A stretch of DNA of 64,000 nt from JAWPMT01 sp965242775 (GCA_965242775.1 CBDETI010000024.1:62001-126000), one strand, 5' to 3'; numbered from the stretch's first letter, positions 8,065 through 18,718 are shown. Notes: a model not told the origin generated them from the letters alone. Numbers and translations: made by a program.

Positions 8065-10638
8065 GTGCGAAGCATCACCACATATTTCCTAAGAATATTT
8101 CTGACCGCCTTAGTGGCAGTTACAACCTCCGCTATCGCCTTGGGACAAGGTCCGGTTGCAGCCTCTTACAACAACATGACCGCCCGATTCAATTCTTACT
8201 TTTACGCCAAGCAGCGGATTCTGGAAATTGAACAGGCCCTCTATGACAACTACCAGTGGAATTATAATCGAATTTTACCCATTTTCCCTCAGTATGACAC
8301 CATCTTCTCTGCGTCGCAAAAAGCCCAGGTGGAAGACTGCATTAAAAAAGCTTCAATAAGTATCCAGTACCATCCGGGATCACGGTGGGAATATGATTGC
8401 TATACCTTGGTCGGAAAAGCCCGACTTTATGGCTCCGAGTTCCCCGAAGCAATTGAGACTTTTAAGTATGTAAATACAAAAAGTGATAACAGAAATGAGC
8501 GGCATGCTGCCCTGGTCTCACTGATGAGAACATTCATCGAGGCAAGCGAGTACCTTAATGCCGAGTCAGCATCTGACTACCTGTCAAAGCAAAAACTTTC
8601 AGGAGAAACCTTGAAACGCCTTTACCTGAACAAAGCCTATCTATCCCAAAAAAGAAAAGATCTAAATAAAACGGTTGAAAACCTGGTACTGGCTGAAGCA
8701 CTTATGGCAAGCGGTAAAGAAAAAGGCCGAATCAATTTTATAATTGGCCAAATCTATCAGCAACTGGGTTTCGATGCAGCTGCCTATCGGTACTATCGAA
8801 ATAGCCTAAAAAATGGACCGGAATATGAATTGGCCTTCTACACAAAACTTAACATGGCCCAGGTGACGGAGTTGCAGAGAAGTACCGACAAAAGACGCAT
8901 CCAGAAATATTTTCGAAAGCTATTGAAAGACCCAAAAAACAGAGAATACCAGGACAAAATCTATTATGAGATGGGCTCTTTTGAGCTCAAACAAGGCAAC
9001 ATACCCGAGGCCATTGACTATTATAAAACCTCCGCGGCACGGAGTGTTGGCAACCAAAGACAAAAGTCATATTCCTACCTCAAGTTGAGTGAAATATACT
9101 ACGACAGCCTGGGCAATTACGAGCAGGCAAAACTTTACTACGACTCTACAGCGATGACCATGCCTCCCGATGAGGACAATTACGAATCAATCATTGAGCG
9201 GCAGAAAATTCTGGAGGAGTTTGTCAAACACATTAAAACCATTCGAGTAAATGATAGCCTACTCGCCCTTGCACGCCTTTCTCCTGCAGATCAGGAGAAA
9301 TTTGTAACCGATCTTCTTGAGCAAAAAGCTTTTGAAGAAGAGGAAAAGGCTAAACTCCGAAGGAAAAAGGAGAGAAGGGCACTGACCAGAAGTGCCAATA
9401 CAAATGAAATAACCGGCACCACTATTTCCACTGCCTCAGAAGGTGTCTGGTACTTCTATAATCCTAACTCGGTAAGTCGAGGAAGGTCTGAGTTTGTACG
9501 TAACTGGGGTCAAAGGTCGCTAGAAGATAACTGGAGAAGAAGTAACAGAGCAAGCACCTTGTCTCCTACAGAAACACCCATCGCCACTGATCCAGGAGAG
9601 GAAGTAGGTAGTCAAAACCCACAAGACCTGGATCCACTTATAGAACGAGCAGCAATGCTGGACAAAATTCCCAATGACCCCAATCGGCAGCTCGAAATGC
9701 TAGCTGAGATTGAAGAAGCCTACTACCAAGTAGGCAATATTTACAATTTCCAATTAGAGGAAAAGCAAAACGCCACTGAAGCCTTTGAGGAATTACTGTC
9801 CAGGTTTGACACCACACATTATGAACCTGAGGTACTTTACCAATTATACCTGCTTTACAGGCCTGTCGATACCCTGGTTGCTGCTGCAAAAGCGCAGAAT
9901 CTCCTCAGTGAATATCCGGAATCTGTCTATGCAAAACTTATTTTCAACCCTCGGTACCGGGAGGAAAATCTTCAGAAAAATCAGCACGTACAAGAGCTCT
10001 ACGCAATTGCCTATGACACCTATCGCCACAATAGCTATGAGAGAAGCATCCAGGTAATAGATAGTACGCTGAACTTATATGAAGAAAGTGACTATCATGA
10101 CAACCTCGCCCTGCTCCGCATTATCAATGTCGGCAAGACCGAAAATATTTTTCAATATCAATTTGAGCTTGGCAATTTCATCAAAGACCATAGCGGCAGT
10201 GAATTGGCAGGGCATGCAGAAAAACTCCTAACCGCCTCCCGAGAACATCAAATAAACCTATTCAGCAGTTCTCGTGGGAAATATGTGCCTGACTTTGACC
10301 AGTCCCATTACTTTCTTTTGGTCTACGAAGGAAAGGGACAGCTATCAAATGAGCTGCCAACGGAAGTGGAGAACTTCTTGTCATCTTCAGGCATGGCACT
10401 CACCAATGGCAATCTTGTATTGGATGAGAAATACTCCATGGTCTTGGTTAGCGACATCCCCGGCAAAGCCTCAAGCCAAACTTTCCTTCAGCTCTTTCAG
10501 AACTCTGTTGATTTAGAAGAAAAGTACAAGGGTGAAAATTTTTATACCTTGGTCATCACAAAAGACAATTTTGAAATTTTGTATGAAAGCAAGGATTTGC
10601 GAGGTTATCTGAATTTCTTCGATAAAAATTACCAATAA
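8065..10638 (+). CDS. sprE: T9SS/gliding motility TPR protein SprE (PorW)
   Basis: 857 residues from the GTG at 8065, which gives a clean signal peptide (MRSITTYFLRIFLTALVAVTTSAIALGQ). An in-frame TTG at 8020 is the longer alternative, but the promoter-like element at 8036 argues against it. The mature protein starts YNNMTARFNSYFYAKQRI, the family hallmark, followed by a long run of TPR-like helices (about residues 75-380), a charged linker, and a second helical block to the C-terminus. SprE/PorW is a periplasm-facing outer-membrane component of T9SS. Its gene lies about 6 kb from the porP-gldKLMN operon here. Confidence 0.88.
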   Translation: MRSITTYFLRIFLTALVAVTTSAIALGQGPVAASYNNMTARFNSYFYAKQRILEIEQALYDNYQWNYNRILPIFPQYDTIFSASQKAQVEDCIKKASISIQYHPGSRWEYDCYTLVGKARLYGSEFPEAIETFKYVNTKSDNRNERHAALVSLMRTFIEASEYLNAESASDYLSKQKLSGETLKRLYLNKAYLSQKRKDLNKTVENLVLAEALMASGKEKGRINFIIGQIYQQLGFDAAAYRYYRNSLKNGPEYELAFYTKLNMAQVTELQRSTDKRRIQKYFRKLLKDPKNREYQDKIYYEMGSFELKQGNIPEAIDYYKTSAARSVGNQRQKSYSYLKLSEIYYDSLGNYEQAKLYYDSTAMTMPPDEDNYESIIERQKILEEFVKHIKTIRVNDSLLALARLSPADQEKFVTDLLEQKAFEEEEKAKLRRKKERRALTRSANTNEITGTTISTASEGVWYFYNPNSVSRGRSEFVRNWGQRSLEDNWRRSNRASTLSPTETPIATDPGEEVGSQNPQDLDPLIERAAMLDKIPNDPNRQLEMLAEIEEAYYQVGNIYNFQLEEKQNATEAFEELLSRFDTTHYEPEVLYQLYLLYRPVDTLVAAAKAQNLLSEYPESVYAKLIFNPRYREENLQKNQHVQELYAIAYDTYRHNSYERSIQVIDSTLNLYEESDYHDNLALLRIINVGKTENIFQYQFELGNFIKDHSGSELAGHAEKLLTASREHQINLFSSSRGKYVPDFDQSHYFLLVYEGKGQLSNELPTEVENFLSSSGMALTNGNLVLDEKYSMVLVSDIPGKASSQTFLQLFQNSVDLEEKYKGENFYTLVITKDNFEILYESKDLRGYLNFFDKNYQ

Positions 10639-10646
10639 AGAGTAAA

Positions 10647-12905
10647 GTGGCACGAAAACTCATCCTACTAATCTGGGTTCTTCTAACAGGATTTTTCCTA
10701 TCTATAACGACGGTGATCCTGATGGTTCAAAACGACGCTTTTGGCTGGTTCGGAGGGCTCCCCAGCCTCCAGGCCCTTGAGCGCCCAGACCCGGATCTAT
10801 CCTCCGAGCTTTTCAGTGCCGACGGTGTTTCTCTGGGAAAGTACTTTAGAAAAAACCGGACCCCAGTCACCTACGAGGAACTATCTCCGGAGTTGGTCAA
10901 TACACTTTTAGTTACAGAGGACATCCGGTTCAAGCAACATGCCGGGATAGATCTAAAAGGACTGGTCCGTGCCATTTCAGGACAATTGGTAGGTCAATTC
11001 AAGGGAGGAGGTAGTACTATCACCATGCAACTGGCGGAAAACCTGTACCGGACATCCTCGGAAAATCGGGGTACGCTGTATGATATAAGAGGCGCAGGCC
11101 AGGTGATCACAAAATTGAAGGAGTGGATCATTTCCATACAATTGGAAGAGTCCTATACAAAGGAAGAAATACTCGCCATGTACCTCAATACAGTGGAATA
11201 CGGATCCAATTCCTATGGCATCAAAGTGGCAGCCAAGACTTTCTTCAACAAACTTCCGTCACAGTTGAGTTATTTGGAAGCCGCCATTCTTATTGGATCC
11301 ATCAACGCACCGACCAGGTACAATCCAGTCTATAATCCTGAGAATGCGCTCGCGAAAAGAACAGAAGTACTTTACAACCTATACAAGTACAATGTGATCG
11401 ATCGACTAGCTTTCGACAGCCTCAAGACCGCACCACTTGGCTTAAATTACCGCGTCGACAGCCACACACAGGGACTTGCTACCTACTTTCGGGCAGTGAT
11501 ACGGGACTTTTTGCTCCAATGGACCAAAGACAATGGCTATGACTTATTCGAAGACGGTCTCAGAATTCACACTACGATAGACAGCCGCATGCAGGCCTAT
11601 GCGGAAGCTGCCCTCAAAGAACACATGGATACCCTCCAGCAAGTTTTCATCAGCCATCTCGAAGGTGGCGAACCCTGGATCAACGATCAGGGAGAGGTCA
11701 TTGAAGACTTCATCGAAAACGAAATCAAGAGAACGCCTCAATATCGAGCACTAGCAAGACAATTTCCAGAAGCCGAGGATTCCATTGAATCGTACCTAAA
11801 TATCAAAAAACCTATGACGGTGTTCTCCTGGGAAGGCGAAAAAGACACGCTTTTCAGTGTGTACGATTCATTGGTCTACTACAAACATTTTCTACAAGCT
11901 GGCTTCATGGCTATGGAGCCTAAATCCGGCCATATAAAAGCTTGGGTTGGTGGCATCGATTACAAATACTTCAAATATGACCATGTCAAACAAGGAAAAA
12001 GACAGCCAGGCTCAGTCATCAAACCAATTGTATACACCGCAGCAATTGACAATGGTTACTCGCCCTGTTTCCCGGTAATAGATGCGGCCGTCACTTTTGC
12101 GATGCCCGGTCAGGATCCCCCGACCTGGACACCTGACAATGCAAGTGGCAAGTTCACTGGCCAGAAGATGACCATCAGGCAAGCCATGGCCAAATCTGTC
12201 AACAGCGCTACGGCCTATATAATGAGCAAAGTTGGCCCCCGTACGGTCGTAGACTATGCTAAAAGGTTGGGGATCAAGAGCAGACTGAGTGCAGTCCCCG
12301 CCCTATGCTTGGGTGCCGGTGGCGACGTTTCTCTTTATGAAATCTTAGGAGCCTATAGCACCTATGTGAACCAAGGAAACTACACCGAGCCGTTTTTCAT
12401 ATCTCGGATCGAGGATAAAAATGGCAATATCTTGCAGCAATTTGTTCCTGAAATTAAGGAAGCACTCAACGCAGAAACAGCTTATCTAATGCTCCACATG
12501 CTTCGTGGAACAACAGAGGAACCCGGAGGAACTGGCGGGCCGTTAGACCCTCAACTTAAGTGGGATAACGAGATAGGAGGAAAGACGGGTACCACTGACA
12601 ATGCGTCAGACGGGTGGTTCGTTGGCGTCACCAATGACCTGGTTGCAGGTGCTTGGGTCGGTGGGGATAATCGCAGCATTCATTTTAAGTACTGGGCCAT
12701 GGGTCAAGGAGCACGAACAGCCATGCCGATTTATGAAAAATTTATGCTCAAGATTTATGACGATCGTCGCTTACCCTATAAGAAAAGCCCATTTGACAAG
12801 CCACTAAATCCCATCTCCGTTGAATTGGATTGTGCCATCTACGACAATACATCTTTGAGTGACACGCTATTATTGCAACCGGTTGACGAAGACGATTTCT
12901 TTTAG
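10647..12905 (+). CDS. Class A penicillin-binding protein (PBP1A type)
   Basis: 752 residues, bifunctional peptidoglycan synthase. One N-terminal membrane helix, then a GT51 glycosyltransferase domain (TEDIRFKQHAGID at about 90-102 and GGSTITMQLAENLYR), then a transpeptidase domain with all three penicillin-binding motifs: the SxxK serine in GSVIKP, SVN in AKSVNSAT, and KTGTT near residue 650. The GTG at 10647 lies eight bases after the sprE stop, so the two are probably co-transcribed, and uvrC follows five bases after this gene. Confidence 0.95.
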   Translation: MARKLILLIWVLLTGFFLSITTVILMVQNDAFGWFGGLPSLQALERPDPDLSSELFSADGVSLGKYFRKNRTPVTYEELSPELVNTLLVTEDIRFKQHAGIDLKGLVRAISGQLVGQFKGGGSTITMQLAENLYRTSSENRGTLYDIRGAGQVITKLKEWIISIQLEESYTKEEILAMYLNTVEYGSNSYGIKVAAKTFFNKLPSQLSYLEAAILIGSINAPTRYNPVYNPENALAKRTEVLYNLYKYNVIDRLAFDSLKTAPLGLNYRVDSHTQGLATYFRAVIRDFLLQWTKDNGYDLFEDGLRIHTTIDSRMQAYAEAALKEHMDTLQQVFISHLEGGEPWINDQGEVIEDFIENEIKRTPQYRALARQFPEAEDSIESYLNIKKPMTVFSWEGEKDTLFSVYDSLVYYKHFLQAGFMAMEPKSGHIKAWVGGIDYKYFKYDHVKQGKRQPGSVIKPIVYTAAIDNGYSPCFPVIDAAVTFAMPGQDPPTWTPDNASGKFTGQKMTIRQAMAKSVNSATAYIMSKVGPRTVVDYAKRLGIKSRLSAVPALCLGAGGDVSLYEILGAYSTYVNQGNYTEPFFISRIEDKNGNILQQFVPEIKEALNAETAYLMLHMLRGTTEEPGGTGGPLDPQLKWDNEIGGKTGTTDNASDGWFVGVTNDLVAGAWVGGDNRSIHFKYWAMGQGARTAMPIYEKFMLKIYDDRRLPYKKSPFDKPLNPISVELDCAIYDNTSLSDTLLLQPVDEDDFF

Positions 12906-12910
12906 CGGCA

Positions 12911-14698
12911 ATGGAGTTCCAACGTTTTGAGCGGGAAGACTATGCTCTGCTACCCCAATCCCCTGGCGTATATAAATTTCATGATGCAAGTGGTATCATT
13001 TACGTCGGGAAAGCAAAAAATTTAAAAAAGCGTGTTTCAAGCTACTTCACCAAGTCCAATGACTTGAATCGAAAAACTTATAAACTCGTTTCAGAGATCC
13101 ACTTTATAGAAGTCACCCTGGTAAATACTGAATTTGATGCACTGCTGCTCGAAAATAGTCTTATCAAAGAAAATCAGCCCAAGTACAACATACTTCTCAA
13201 GGATGATAAGAGTTTCCCAAGTATTTGTGTTACAAATGATAGATTCCCGAAAATTTACTCCACAAGGCGAATAGACAAATCCAAGGGACAATACTTTGGT
13301 CCGTATACAAGTGTCAAGGCAATGAATAACGTGCTTGACCTGATAAGGAAGCTTTATTCCGTTCGAACGTGCAATCTGAATCTCTCGGAACGCAACATAA
13401 AATCCAAAAAATTTAAAGTTTGCCTTGAGTATCATTTGGGCAACTGCCTGGGTCCGTGTGAAGACCTGCAAACGGAAGAAGCGTACAAAGCTGAAATCGC
13501 ACAAGCGGTGGAAATCCTAAAAGGTAAGCTCTCAATCGTTAGAACCACCTTCCAAAAGCAAATGACGGACGCAGCAGCCGAGCTCAATTTCGAGTTGGCT
13601 CAACTCGTCAAAGAAAAACTGGAATACCTGGAAAAGTTTCAGGCCAAATCGCTCATTGTGCCTCCGAACATCAGTGACGTAGATGTTTTCACAATCGTTG
13701 CCGAGGCTAATCGCGCTTTTATCAATTACATGATGATCGAGCATGGAGCCATCAAGATCTCGGAAACCGTTGAAGTCCGGAACGAACTCAAAGAAGACAC
13801 CCACCACCTACTAGAACATACCATGCTCACACTTAGGAGCAAATACAATAGTAGCAACTCAGAGATACTTAGCAACCTGGCCCTTGAAAACTGGCCGGAC
13901 GCAACGATAGTGGTCCCCAAAATCGGTGATAAGCGAAAACTGGTAGAACTCTCCTTGAAAAACGCACTCCTTGGCAAAAAGGAGAAGTTGGAAAAGACCA
14001 GGGAAAGAACCAGCGCCACACCTAAAGCATTGACTGAACTGCAGGACAAACTCCGTCTGACTGTCCCGCCCTTGCACATAGAGTGTTTTGACAATTCAAA
14101 CATCCAAGGAACCAGCCCCGTTTCTTCTATGGTATGTTTCAAAAATGGTAAACCATCAAAAAAGGATTATCGCAAGTTTCACGTGAAAACGGTCCAGGGT
14201 CCAGATGACTTCTCTTCCATGAAAGAAGTGGTTAGCAGAAGGTATCGTCATTTGAAGAATGAAAATCTGCCTTTTCCTGACTTGATAGTGATAGATGGGG
14301 GCAAAGGTCAACTGAAGTCCGCCCTAGAGGCGTTAGATTCGCTGGATATACACACCATATCCATCGTCGGTATAGCAAAGAGGCTGGAAGAAATTTACGT
14401 CCCTAACGATCCGTACCCTATTCTTTTTCACAAGCAGTCTCAAGCGCTCCGACTTCTTCAACAACTTCGCGACGAGGCGCACAGATTCGCGATAACCTTT
14501 CACAGAGATACGCGAAGCAAAAAGTCAACTGCCTCGGTTTTAGATGAGGTCGCTGGAATAGGTAAATCTAAAAAGGACGCATTGCTAAACGCCTTCGGCA
14601 GCATTGAAGCTATTAGGAACGCGTCGATAGACGAATTGTCCAAAATCATAGGGGAAAAACCCGCAGAAAACCTACTAAAAGTATTTGATAGCAAATAA
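12911..14698 (+). CDS. uvrC: Excinuclease ABC subunit UvrC
   Basis: The dual-incision nuclease of nucleotide excision repair, 595 residues. The GIY-YIG domain is at the N-terminus (SPGVYKFHDASGIIYVGKAKNLKKRVSSYF). A UVR helix pair sits near 215-245, an RNase H-like endonuclease domain carries ECFDNSNIQGT and VIDGGKGQL, and the C-terminus has tandem helix-hairpin-helix motifs (VAGIGKSKKDALLNAFGSIEAI). A Cys cluster (CNLNL, CLEYHLGNCLGPC) near 155-180 matches the Fe-S cluster region of UvrC. uvrA is also in this window, at 27.8-30.7 kb on the other strand. Confidence 0.97.
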   Translation: MEFQRFEREDYALLPQSPGVYKFHDASGIIYVGKAKNLKKRVSSYFTKSNDLNRKTYKLVSEIHFIEVTLVNTEFDALLLENSLIKENQPKYNILLKDDKSFPSICVTNDRFPKIYSTRRIDKSKGQYFGPYTSVKAMNNVLDLIRKLYSVRTCNLNLSERNIKSKKFKVCLEYHLGNCLGPCEDLQTEEAYKAEIAQAVEILKGKLSIVRTTFQKQMTDAAAELNFELAQLVKEKLEYLEKFQAKSLIVPPNISDVDVFTIVAEANRAFINYMMIEHGAIKISETVEVRNELKEDTHHLLEHTMLTLRSKYNSSNSEILSNLALENWPDATIVVPKIGDKRKLVELSLKNALLGKKEKLEKTRERTSATPKALTELQDKLRLTVPPLHIECFDNSNIQGTSPVSSMVCFKNGKPSKKDYRKFHVKTVQGPDDFSSMKEVVSRRYRHLKNENLPFPDLIVIDGGKGQLKSALEALDSLDIHTISIVGIAKRLEEIYVPNDPYPILFHKQSQALRLLQQLRDEAHRFAITFHRDTRSKKSTASVLDEVAGIGKSKKDALLNAFGSIEAIRNASIDELSKIIGEKPAENLLKVFDSK

Positions 14699-14712
14699 TA
14701 GGGCGGTGGCGA

Positions 14713-15291
14713 CTAGTATTCCTTAATGCAACGTACGCTATTGCGGTGCCAGTTGCCGATCAGGCCGTGGTATATAATCTCCGAACCCTTCTGCACGGTA
14801 ATGAGACCCGCGGTACTCTCAGTCTTATTTTCGGCATCCCAATAATTACCGCTGATACCAATGTTTTTAAACACTTCACCTGGATCTCCAAAACCTCCAA
14901 GAAGCATGTCCATGCCGCTCTCACCATCCTTTTGCAGGTCATCCCCTGCTAAGCTCATGCCTTCATACTTCGAGGCCAGTAGTTGCCAGTCCTTCACTGT
15001 TGGCAAGGTCCAGCCTTCCGGACAACCATCCTTTGCCGCCTGAAATGAGTACAGTCGACCATAAACCTCGCAGTAGGCGGGCTCATTTGCATAGCAATAA
15101 GAACCTTCAATCTCGTAATTTAAGTTCTGCGCCATCCAGGTCCTTTGAACTGAGACACCCCCGACGAGCGGAATATCAAACTCTACAATTTTATATGTCT
15201 TTCCATCCCGAGAATCGGTGAAAGTTCCGCCTTCCTGACCAAAGGCGACGCTCGCGATCACCACGCAGAATGCATAAAGAAATTGTCTCAC
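14713..15291 (-). CDS. Exported FISUMP-domain protein
   Basis: 192 residues with a short signal peptide (RQFLYAFCVVIASVAFG). The rest matches the FISUMP domain (Fibrobacter succinogenes major paralogous domain): WMAQNLNYEIEGSYCYANEPAYCEVYGRLYS, then GCPEGWTLPTVKDWQLL and a terminal SVRCIKE. These proteins occur on the surface of many Bacteroidota and Fibrobacteres; their biochemical role is unknown. The start is a GTG at 15291. The gene is convergent with uvrC and follows gldN by 37 bases, so it could be the last gene of the T9SS transcript. Confidence 0.85.
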   Translation of the reverse strand: MRQFLYAFCVVIASVAFGQEGGTFTDSRDGKTYKIVEFDIPLVGGVSVQRTWMAQNLNYEIEGSYCYANEPAYCEVYGRLYSFQAAKDGCPEGWTLPTVKDWQLLASKYEGMSLAGDDLQKDGESGMDMLLGGFGDPGEVFKNIGISGNYWDAENKTESTAGLITVQKGSEIIYHGLIGNWHRNSVRCIKEY

Positions 15292-15328
15292 AATAGGCTA
15301 AGTTTGGTTGACTATATAATTCCTTCAA

Positions 15329-16174
15329 TCAATATTCCCAAAGCTCCGCTTCGTACTCCATCAGATCGTACTCGTACTTTCTCTGGATTACAAGTTTTGT
15401 CATAGGGTCTTTGGCTATCTGGTCCTGATATTCCTGACGGATATCCAATCCTTGAGCGTTGGATATTTTAATTATAGGTGCATTGAACATTCTGAGTTCA
15501 AAAGCGTCGGCAAAATTGAGGTGAGCTGCCTGATTTTGAACGTTGTACCAAATGGCCTTATCGTTGTATTGATTCTTAAAAAGTTCCACCACCTCATCAT
15601 ACTTGAAGTGAGCAACAAACTTCTCGAAACCGCCTGGATTCCAATCGGTGCCAACACTTGCTGGCAAGGCCAGAGAAATGCTCTTTATATAGGTCAACAT
15701 TCGGCTCCTATTTCTATCGAATATCACCTCCTCCTTGAGATATAAAATTGAGAACAAAGACGGAGGAATTGCGTCAAGCCTAGGGCCCTCGTCTTCAGGT
15801 TCCTGTTCTGCGGGTTGCTCCGAATCCTGGGAGTCGAATCCACCAAAACCACCACCAACAAATGGATTATCCGCCTGCTCTACCGAAATATTTGAGATAA
15901 ATACAATATCTGGCATATAGTTAATGCACGAATCGGACCGATAAGGCCGTAGTAAGCCTTCGTCCACTGCTTCGATAAGCATTTTACTTATTTCACCATT
16001 AGACGAAAAAAACGGCATATTCTGCTTCTCCGCCAAATCCATCCTTCGCCACACTGTCTTTTTGAAGAGTGTGTACGATTCCGGTACCTCTGGCTTCACC
16101 AAATTAGGTACGTCCTGCGCAAAAACATCCATGGTCATTACAGAGACCAGGAATAATACTATTAGCTTTCTCAT
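15329..16174 (-). CDS. gldN: T9SS/gliding motility protein GldN (PorN)
   Basis: 281 residues with a signal peptide ending FAQD. Family features are TVWRRMDLAEKQNMPFF near the N-terminus, and later ILYLKEEVIFDRNRSRMLTYIKSISL and WNPGG. GldN (PorN) forms a periplasmic ring with GldK at the outer membrane. The middle contains a disordered insert rich in Gly, Gln and Glu (about residues 118-150) that is not part of the conserved core. It lies 20 bases after gldM, in the canonical order. Confidence 0.95.
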   Translation of the reverse strand: MRKLIVLFLVSVMTMDVFAQDVPNLVKPEVPESYTLFKKTVWRRMDLAEKQNMPFFSSNGEISKMLIEAVDEGLLRPYRSDSCINYMPDIVFISNISVEQADNPFVGGGFGGFDSQDSEQPAEQEPEDEGPRLDAIPPSLFSILYLKEEVIFDRNRSRMLTYIKSISLALPASVGTDWNPGGFEKFVAHFKYDEVVELFKNQYNDKAIWYNVQNQAAHLNFADAFELRMFNAPIIKISNAQGLDIRQEYQDQIAKDPMTKLVIQRKYEYDLMEYEAELWEY

Positions 16175-16194
16175 AACACCTGTTTCACCTATCC

Positions 16195-17847
16195 TTACTT
16201 CAAGGAAATATTAATGAAGGAATTAGCTTTACTAATTGGGAAATCCTCCACTTGATTCCTGAAGTTTTGTCTTTGTACTTTCTTTATTTCAATGACCAAT
16301 TGGTCACCTTTTCTTGCTTGTTGTGCAATAGGACCGAGGTTAATTCTTTCACCCTGTCTGATTGTCCTTCGACCCAAACCACCACTAACCAAAGTGATTT
16401 CGGCTTCAGCAACTCTGAATTTCGCATCATTCGGAAGGAATTCGGCAAAACTCTGATCAGCGACAGCTTGCAGATATAGTCTTGGCGTCTTCGCAGAGAT
16501 TCCAGTTTTCAGATCGACTGGACCTCTATCCGTTCTTGGTACAATATCCGGAGCAGGGATACCTCTAACTCCAAACTCTCTCGAACCTATAGTATTGCCA
16601 CTGCTTGCCACCGTAAGTGTAACTTTTCCTAACCTCTTGGGAACAATTGTAACCTGGCCCTTAGTTTGACCCGCGATCGCATCGGCCCCGGAGGCAGTGA
16701 AGCGAGGGCTATAGCTAGTCCCCAATGCTGGCACCTGAACATCAAGCGCATTGCCACAGTTCAAATAGAGCGCATTAACAGATTGTGACTGAATCTGGAT
16801 CACCGGGCGGATTACATAGTATTCAATTTCGTTGGTGAATGTGGTGTCACGTCCACCAGGCATTTTAACTGTGATAGCCGCCTCGTAGGTCTTACGTGCG
16901 TTACCGTTTTTGTCATAATTACCTGGCGTAGCTGTAAACTCTACCTGACCAATACCACCACTTACAGGGATCTCACTCCCATTATAGGTCATGGTTGGTG
17001 TGACTCCAGAAGAAGAGGCAGCAATAAACATTTCTGCTTTATAAGGTGTACCTGCAGCAACATACTTTGATTCGGGTCTCACCATCGCCACGATCTGATC
17101 AAACTTCAAATCCCCAGCTCCCACTTTTTTCCTTAGCAAATCCAAAGCTCTCGTTTCGTAGCTCAGGATTCTGGATTGAAATTCACTGATCGAGGCTATT
17201 GCTGCTGGTGTAGGAGAACTCTCGAACTCCAACTGCGCGAATTTCTTACCTTTCTGATTTGGATCGTTGCTGTAAACAGGATGTTCGTCGGCATCCAATG
17301 CTAAATCCTCAAAATGTGCAAGTTCATTGGCCTCAAAGCCTTGATTGCCCAATTTAGATTTAATGCTGGCAACGTAGCCATCCAGCAGTGCTTCCAACTC
17401 TTTTCCATGACCTTTTCCACCTTCTTCGGCAGCCATCATGTAGTGACCAACCGCATCATAGTCGGTCTTACCGATCAAGTGACGTGAATCTCCGGGATAC
17501 TCTCCCTCATGACCTTCTTCATAGCCTCCTGTCTCCGCAATGAAAGATATTTTGAACTCAGTTAACTCATTAAGGGCATTGGAGGTCTCAGCTCGTAATT
17601 CTTCAGCCATTGTTACAACCGCCACATCTGCTTCTCTATTACCGGTTTCACTGACAGTTTTCTTGATACTGGTCAATGTCTCCGTGTTACGCTGAGCACT
17701 TTCATCATTTGCTCTTTTCAAACTTTCATTGATAAAAACAAACTTGTCAATAACGGTGGAACTAACATTCAATGCCAACAATGCAGTTAGCACCAAATAC
17801 ATCATTCCAATCATTTTTTGACGTGGGGTTTCTTTTCCTCCTGCCAT
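16195..17847 (-). CDS. gldM: T9SS/gliding motility motor protein GldM (PorM)
   Basis: 550 residues. The N-terminus MAGGKETPRQKMIGMMYLVL is the family signature; one membrane helix (about residues 11-31) follows and then a long periplasmic part that in known structures forms four domains reaching across the periplasm. The helix pairs with GldL to make the proton-driven motor of T9SS and gliding. The C-terminus ends in beta-rich segments that would contact GldN. Length is typical (510-550). Confidence 0.97.
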   Translation of the reverse strand: MAGGKETPRQKMIGMMYLVLTALLALNVSSTVIDKFVFINESLKRANDESAQRNTETLTSIKKTVSETGNREADVAVVTMAEELRAETSNALNELTEFKISFIAETGGYEEGHEGEYPGDSRHLIGKTDYDAVGHYMMAAEEGGKGHGKELEALLDGYVASIKSKLGNQGFEANELAHFEDLALDADEHPVYSNDPNQKGKKFAQLEFESSPTPAAIASISEFQSRILSYETRALDLLRKKVGAGDLKFDQIVAMVRPESKYVAAGTPYKAEMFIAASSSGVTPTMTYNGSEIPVSGGIGQVEFTATPGNYDKNGNARKTYEAAITVKMPGGRDTTFTNEIEYYVIRPVIQIQSQSVNALYLNCGNALDVQVPALGTSYSPRFTASGADAIAGQTKGQVTIVPKRLGKVTLTVASSGNTIGSREFGVRGIPAPDIVPRTDRGPVDLKTGISAKTPRLYLQAVADQSFAEFLPNDAKFRVAEAEITLVSGGLGRRTIRQGERINLGPIAQQARKGDQLVIEIKKVQRQNFRNQVEDFPISKANSFINISLK

Positions 17848-17864
17848 CTTTAATTCCTTTTACT

Positions 17865-18683
17865 TTATGAATTACTAGGTCCCCTCATTGCTGTAAGCAT
17901 ATTTCCATATACTTTATTCAACGAGGAAATATTTGAGGTCAATTTGTTCAACTCCTGCTGGAATTGTGCTGTTTCCTTACCTGCTTCGGCCATGCCTTCA
18001 AGGGCTGTCGTAACATTCGAGTAGAACTTATTCAAAGCTTTGGTGTGGCCCTGTGAATCCTTAAGTTCCATTTCATAGAGCGCATTCAATGCACTCAAGC
18101 TCTTGGTTACATTTTGCACCTGGCTATGGTATTCCTTGGCATCTTTAGTCGCATCTGCCATAGCGCCCATGGCGGTCATAGTAGAGGCATAAGATTTGTT
18201 CATGTCTTGAAGAGACTTGGAAGCCGTCTTTACATTAGTTGCATAATCATTCGTAGCAACTGCTGCATCACTAAGATTGGACATTTTCTTGGCCGAATCT
18301 GCCAAATTCTTCATGCCATCACCAAGGCTTCTAATAAGGTCGGGGCCTACTTTCGCGTCTGCAAGCATTTTATCCATTTGCGCTGCAGTACCAGATTGGA
18401 CAGGTGCAGCTACTGCTTTCTTCTTTGAAGGGCCATCATAATCATCTGCCAATTCGGGGTATACTTTCGCCCAATCCGGATCTTTATGTTTTGGCTCGAA
18501 AGCACTCAAAAGGAAAATTACCGCCTCTGTCGTAAGACCAATTCCGAGCATCTCACCTGCACCAGGGAGGTGTAGAATCTTGAACATTGCTCCTACGATC
18601 ACAATTGCGGCGCCAATGCCATATACTTTTGGCATTATTGTGGTGAAGAGAAGCTCTGAAAATCCGCCTTTTTTACCACTCAT
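17865..18683 (-). CDS. gldL: T9SS/gliding motility motor protein GldL (PorL)
   Basis: 272 residues with two N-terminal membrane helices (KVYGIGAAIVIVGAMFKILHLPGAG and MLGIGLTTEAVIFLLSAF). The second helix carries the conserved glutamate needed for proton use by the GldLM motor. The rest is a cytoplasmic helical domain with heptad-like repeats of Ser, Met and Leu. It lies 17 bases upstream of gldM, consistent with fixed subunit stoichiometry. Confidence 0.96.
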   Translation of the reverse strand: MSGKKGGFSELLFTTIMPKVYGIGAAIVIVGAMFKILHLPGAGEMLGIGLTTEAVIFLLSAFEPKHKDPDWAKVYPELADDYDGPSKKKAVAAPVQSGTAAQMDKMLADAKVGPDLIRSLGDGMKNLADSAKKMSNLSDAAVATNDYATNVKTASKSLQDMNKSYASTMTAMGAMADATKDAKEYHSQVQNVTKSLSALNALYEMELKDSQGHTKALNKFYSNVTTALEGMAEAGKETAQFQQELNKLTSNISSLNKVYGNMLTAMRGPSNS

Positions 18684-18718
18684 TATTTATTGAATTTAGG
18701 TTAGTTAAATTAAAGTTT